A DNA stretch of 9,332 nucleotides from Vicinamibacteria bacterium. GTDB taxonomy: Bacteria > Acidobacteriota > Vicinamibacteria > Vicinamibacterales > UBA2999. The DNA lies in the NCBI GenBank assembly GCA_025938035.1, contig JAICQE010000169.1, positions 1 to 9,332 on the forward strand, written 5' to 3'. The notes beneath the pieces are model-generated. The model was not told the DNA's origin, ran no database searches, and saw nothing but the letters and a program-made list of their open reading frames with translations. The number at the start of each line of letters is the position of its first letter. Within the stretch, counting starts at the first letter, position 1. Shown piece by piece: positions 7,634-9,332 of this stretch. The position numbers and the translations under genes are program-made.

Positions 7634-9084
7634 AGTGCGGCGCTCCGTGCCTTCAGCGCGTTCGCGGCGCGCGCAATTGCCGCTCGCGCCGTGTCCAGCC
7701 ACGCAATATCGGAGGCCAGCCGCTCGCGCGACTGCCGGAGGGCGCGGGCGGTTTCCGCCGGCGCCGGACCACCAGGCGACTTGCGGACCTCGATGAAATG
7801 CCGCGGGCTCATGACGGCCGCAAGCTGCGCGTCCGTGTACTGAAGCGGGACTCCGAGCAGATCCCCGGAGACGGCGGACAGGACCGCGCCGAGCGGCGCA
7901 TCCGGCCGCTCGCGCCGCGCCTGCATCAGCCGGGCGGTAATCGCATGCGCAGTCATGAACGGCACGTTGTGCGTGCGAGCAAGATGATCCGCCAGCTCCG
8001 TCAGCGTTGTCCCGCCCTCCGCCGCGCGGGCCTCGAGGCGCGCGACGTCCAGCTCCGCGCCGCGAAGCGAGGCGGCAACCAGCGTCACGGCGCGGACGGC
8101 GTCGCGGAACGCTGCCGCAACGAGCGGCTGCAGATCGTCCTCGGTATCCACGATGTCGCCGAACGGCGTGTTGTGGACAACGGCGGAAATCGCCGCCGCC
8201 TGTCCGACCGCCTTGCTGGCAATGGCGCGGGCGTGCTCGAGCGCGACCGGATTGCGCTTCTGCGGCATGATGCTGCTGGTCTGCACGAAGCCGTCCGCCA
8301 GCCGCAGGTAACCGAATTCCGCCGTGCACCAGAGCAGCAGATCCTGCACGAACCGGCCCAGCCCCACGAGGAGCACGTGCACCGCCGCGACGCTTTCGAG
8401 CAGGTAGTCGACGGCTGCAATGCTGCCGTAGGTGTTTCCAGTCGGCGCCTCGAATCCCAGCAGCGAGCTCGTCAGCTCACGGTCGATCGCGAAACCGGTG
8501 CCCGTAATGGCGCAGGCGCCGAGCGGACTGCGATTGGTGGTCGCATAGGCGGCGCGCAGCCGCCCGGAATCGCGTTCGAGCTGCTCGACGACGGCAAGCA
8601 GGTAGTGGGCAATGGTTGTCGGCTGCGCGGGCTGCGTGTGGGTCTGCGCGGCGATGAGCGTCTCGCGGTGGCGTTCCGCCATCTCGCAGAGCGCCGAGCG
8701 GAGCTCCACGACTGCTGCGCAGACGGTCAGGACGTGCTCGCGCAGATGCATCCTGTACATCGTCATGTCGACGTCGTTGCGGCTGCGCGCGGTGTGCAGC
8801 CTGCCGGCGATCTCCTGGCCGCAGGCGCCGGTCAGCAGCCGATCGACGTAGAAGAAAAGATCCTCGCAGCTGCCGTCGTACGGCGTGCGCCGGACGTCGG
8901 CAAGCGACACGCGATCGAGCGCTTCGCGGAGGGCGTGCGCGTCGCCGGCGCTGATGATGCCCCGATCGGCGAGCATGACCGCATGCGCGTAGTGAATCGC
9001 CATCAGCGGTCCGAGGAAGAGCGTCTTCGCGTCCTCGAAGTTCTCGTTGAGGACTTGCGAGACGTACTCCGGATCGAACCGCAT
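7630..9084 (-). CDS. Argininosuccinate lyase-like enzyme (divergent, aspartase/fumarase superfamily)
   Basis: A 484-residue cytoplasmic C-N lyase; the superfamily releases fumarate from succinylated amines by elimination. Seen motifs are RLHTARSRND (95-104), THTQPAQP (148-155, H149), the flexible-loop signature TSSIMPQKRNP (269-279), and the ArgH-like ending HFIEVRKSPGGPAPAE (429-444). It departs from typical ArgH: RSRND is followed by VDMTM instead of QVATD, the loop has TSS...KRNPV rather than GSS...KKNPD, and 305-320 reads NTPFGDIVDTEDDLQP instead of the usual YN-D-QEDK segment. No other arginine gene is nearby. Annotation pipelines would probably call it argH, but another substrate such as an N-substituted aspartate is quite possible; EDDS lyase is an example from the same branch. 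It leads the symporter unit, overlapping the 27-aa ORF by 4 nt. GGAG lies only 1 nt before the ATG, an unusually short spacing. Confidence 0.85.
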   Translation of the reverse strand: MRFDPEYVSQVLNENFEDAKTLFLGPLMAIHYAHAVMLADRGIISAGDAHALREALDRVSLADVRRTPYDGSCEDLFFYVDRLLTGACGQEIAGRLHTARSRNDVDMTMYRMHLREHVLTVCAAVVELRSALCEMAERHRETLIAAQTHTQPAQPTTIAHYLLAVVEQLERDSGRLRAAYATTNRSPLGACAITGTGFAIDRELTSSLLGFEAPTGNTYGSIAAVDYLLESVAAVHVLLVGLGRFVQDLLLWCTAEFGYLRLADGFVQTSSIMPQKRNPVALEHARAIASKAVGQAAAISAVVHNTPFGDIVDTEDDLQPLVAAAFRDAVRAVTLVAASLRGAELDVARLEARAAEGGTTLTELADHLARTHNVPFMTAHAITARLMQARRERPDAPLGAVLSAVSGDLLGVPLQYTDAQLAAVMSPRHFIEVRKSPGGPAPAETARALRQSRERLASDIAWLDTARAAIARAANALKARSAAL

Positions 9085-9091
9085 TCTCCGG

Positions 9092-9097
9092 AGTATA
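9092..9097 (-). promoter_or_regulatory. Possible -10 box (TATACT) just upstream of the lyase gene
   Basis: TATACT (five of six matches to TATAAT) ends 7 nt before the lyase ATG on the minus strand. A start of transcription at the usual distance would fall on or next to the ATG and give a leaderless mRNA, which would fit the badly spaced GGAG. No recognisable -35 precedes it, because the upstream DNA is a C/A-rich repeat. Speculative. Confidence 0.2.
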
Positions 9098-9101
9098 TGG
9101 C

Positions 9102-9134
9102 TAGTTGGTAGTTGGTGGTTGGTGTTGGTGGTTA
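9102..9134. repeat. Simple GTTGGT/GGTTGGT repeat in the 47-nt gap upstream of the lyase
   Basis: The plus strand consists almost wholly of G and T in short units (TTGGTAG, TTGGTGG, TTGGTG), and the minus strand reads as repeated ACCAAC. The tract spans nearly all of the space between the DUF5916-type stop codon and the lyase start. Six GG pairs could allow a weak two-layer G-quadruplex on the plus strand. It looks like a slippage-derived intergenic repeat. Confidence 0.6.
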
Positions 9135-9332
9135 CGGATTGATCCAGTATGCGAGCTTGACCAGGAGCGTGTTCGTCGAAGGCGTCGAGAACACGTCGGC
9201 GTAGTCGCGGCCGAAGCTGAACGTGCCGTCCGCGAGTGATCGTTCCCTACCCTGCTGCCAGACAACGAACAGCGTCGATCCCGGCTTGAACTCCCAGCGC
9301 ACGACATTGGTGGTCCGGAACGACAGAAAGCG
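9132..9332 (-). CDS. C-terminal 66 residues of a DUF5916-type outer-membrane protein (5' end outside window)
   Basis: Only the tail is present, in frame from the window edge to TAA at 9132-9134. It reads RFLSFRTTNVVRWEFKPGST, then LFVVWQQGR, GTFSFGRDYADVFS and TLLVKLAYWINP. Alternating polar/aromatic strands ending in an aromatic strand at the very C-terminus are typical of outer-membrane beta-barrels. The RWE-KPGSTLFVVWQQ and LVKLAYWINP blocks match what I remember of the C-terminus of DUF5916 proteins, which carry an N-terminal carbohydrate-binding-like domain. The function of DUF5916 is unknown. It lies on the same strand as the lyase, 47 nt upstream, so co-transcription is possible. Confidence 0.75.
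   Translation of the reverse strand, partial: RFLSFRTTNVVRWEFKPGSTLFVVWQQGRERSLADGTFSFGRDYADVFSTPSTNTLLVKLAYWINP

Noticed and set aside
7798..9111. 437-codon open frame on the plus strand opposite the lyase
   Set aside because: Low-complexity Arg-rich translation with no motif; the opposite strand encodes a definite lyase.
9102..9134. Stable G-quadruplex
   Set aside because: Only GG pairs with no GGG runs; at most a weak two-layer structure, so listed only as a simple repeat.

Overview
The window is high-GC bacterial DNA, about 64% GC by eye, with tightly packed genes and three 4-nt overlaps. No rRNA, tRNA, insertion sequence or CRISPR array was seen. Monomeric isocitrate dehydrogenase, paired M16 peptidases with signal peptides, a DinB-fold protein, a large sodium:solute symporter and a DUF5916-type C-terminus suggest a Gram-negative-type environmental bacterium. 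An acidobacterial (Vicinamibacteria-like) origin is my best guess, but it is inferred from gene content and not proven.

Left part (1-1719): the C-terminal ~435 residues of a monomeric NADP-dependent isocitrate dehydrogenase run rightward. They meet a leftward BON+LysM protein of the E. coli Kbp/YgaU architecture, and the two 3' ends overlap by 47 nt. A 114-nt divergent spacer (1720-1833) carries a twin-palindrome hairpin and a possible promoter.

Middle, rightward operon (1834-5104): an exported M16 peptidase with an intact HxxEH zinc site is followed by an exported M16 partner with no zinc site but with the R/Y pair. A DinB-family protein comes third. Both junctions are 4-nt start/stop overlaps (ATGA, GTGA), so translation is probably coupled and the two M16 chains probably form a heterodimer.

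Right part, all leftward (9332 down to 5101): the tail of a DUF5916-type protein, a divergent argininosuccinate-lyase-like enzyme, a 27-residue membrane microprotein, a 564-residue sodium:solute symporter, a 30-residue membrane microprotein, a 174-nt non-coding gap, and a half-length asparaginase-domain protein. The asparaginase gene converges on the DinB gene with overlapping stop codons. Lyase, microprotein, symporter and microprotein are packed with a 4-nt overlap and then gaps of 3 and 1 nt. They look like one unit for taking up and cleaving an organic, perhaps N-substituted aspartate-like, compound; this is inference.

The most unusual features are the two tiny single-span proteins flanking the symporter, which have opposite predicted orientations. 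Next is a roughly 180-bp imperfect inverted repeat (5593-5774) whose loop carries four 9-nt-period CTTCGTG units and whose right arm encodes the basic tail of the 30-residue protein. The third is the lyase, which keeps the superfamily catalytic motifs but has lost several residues typical of true ArgH.
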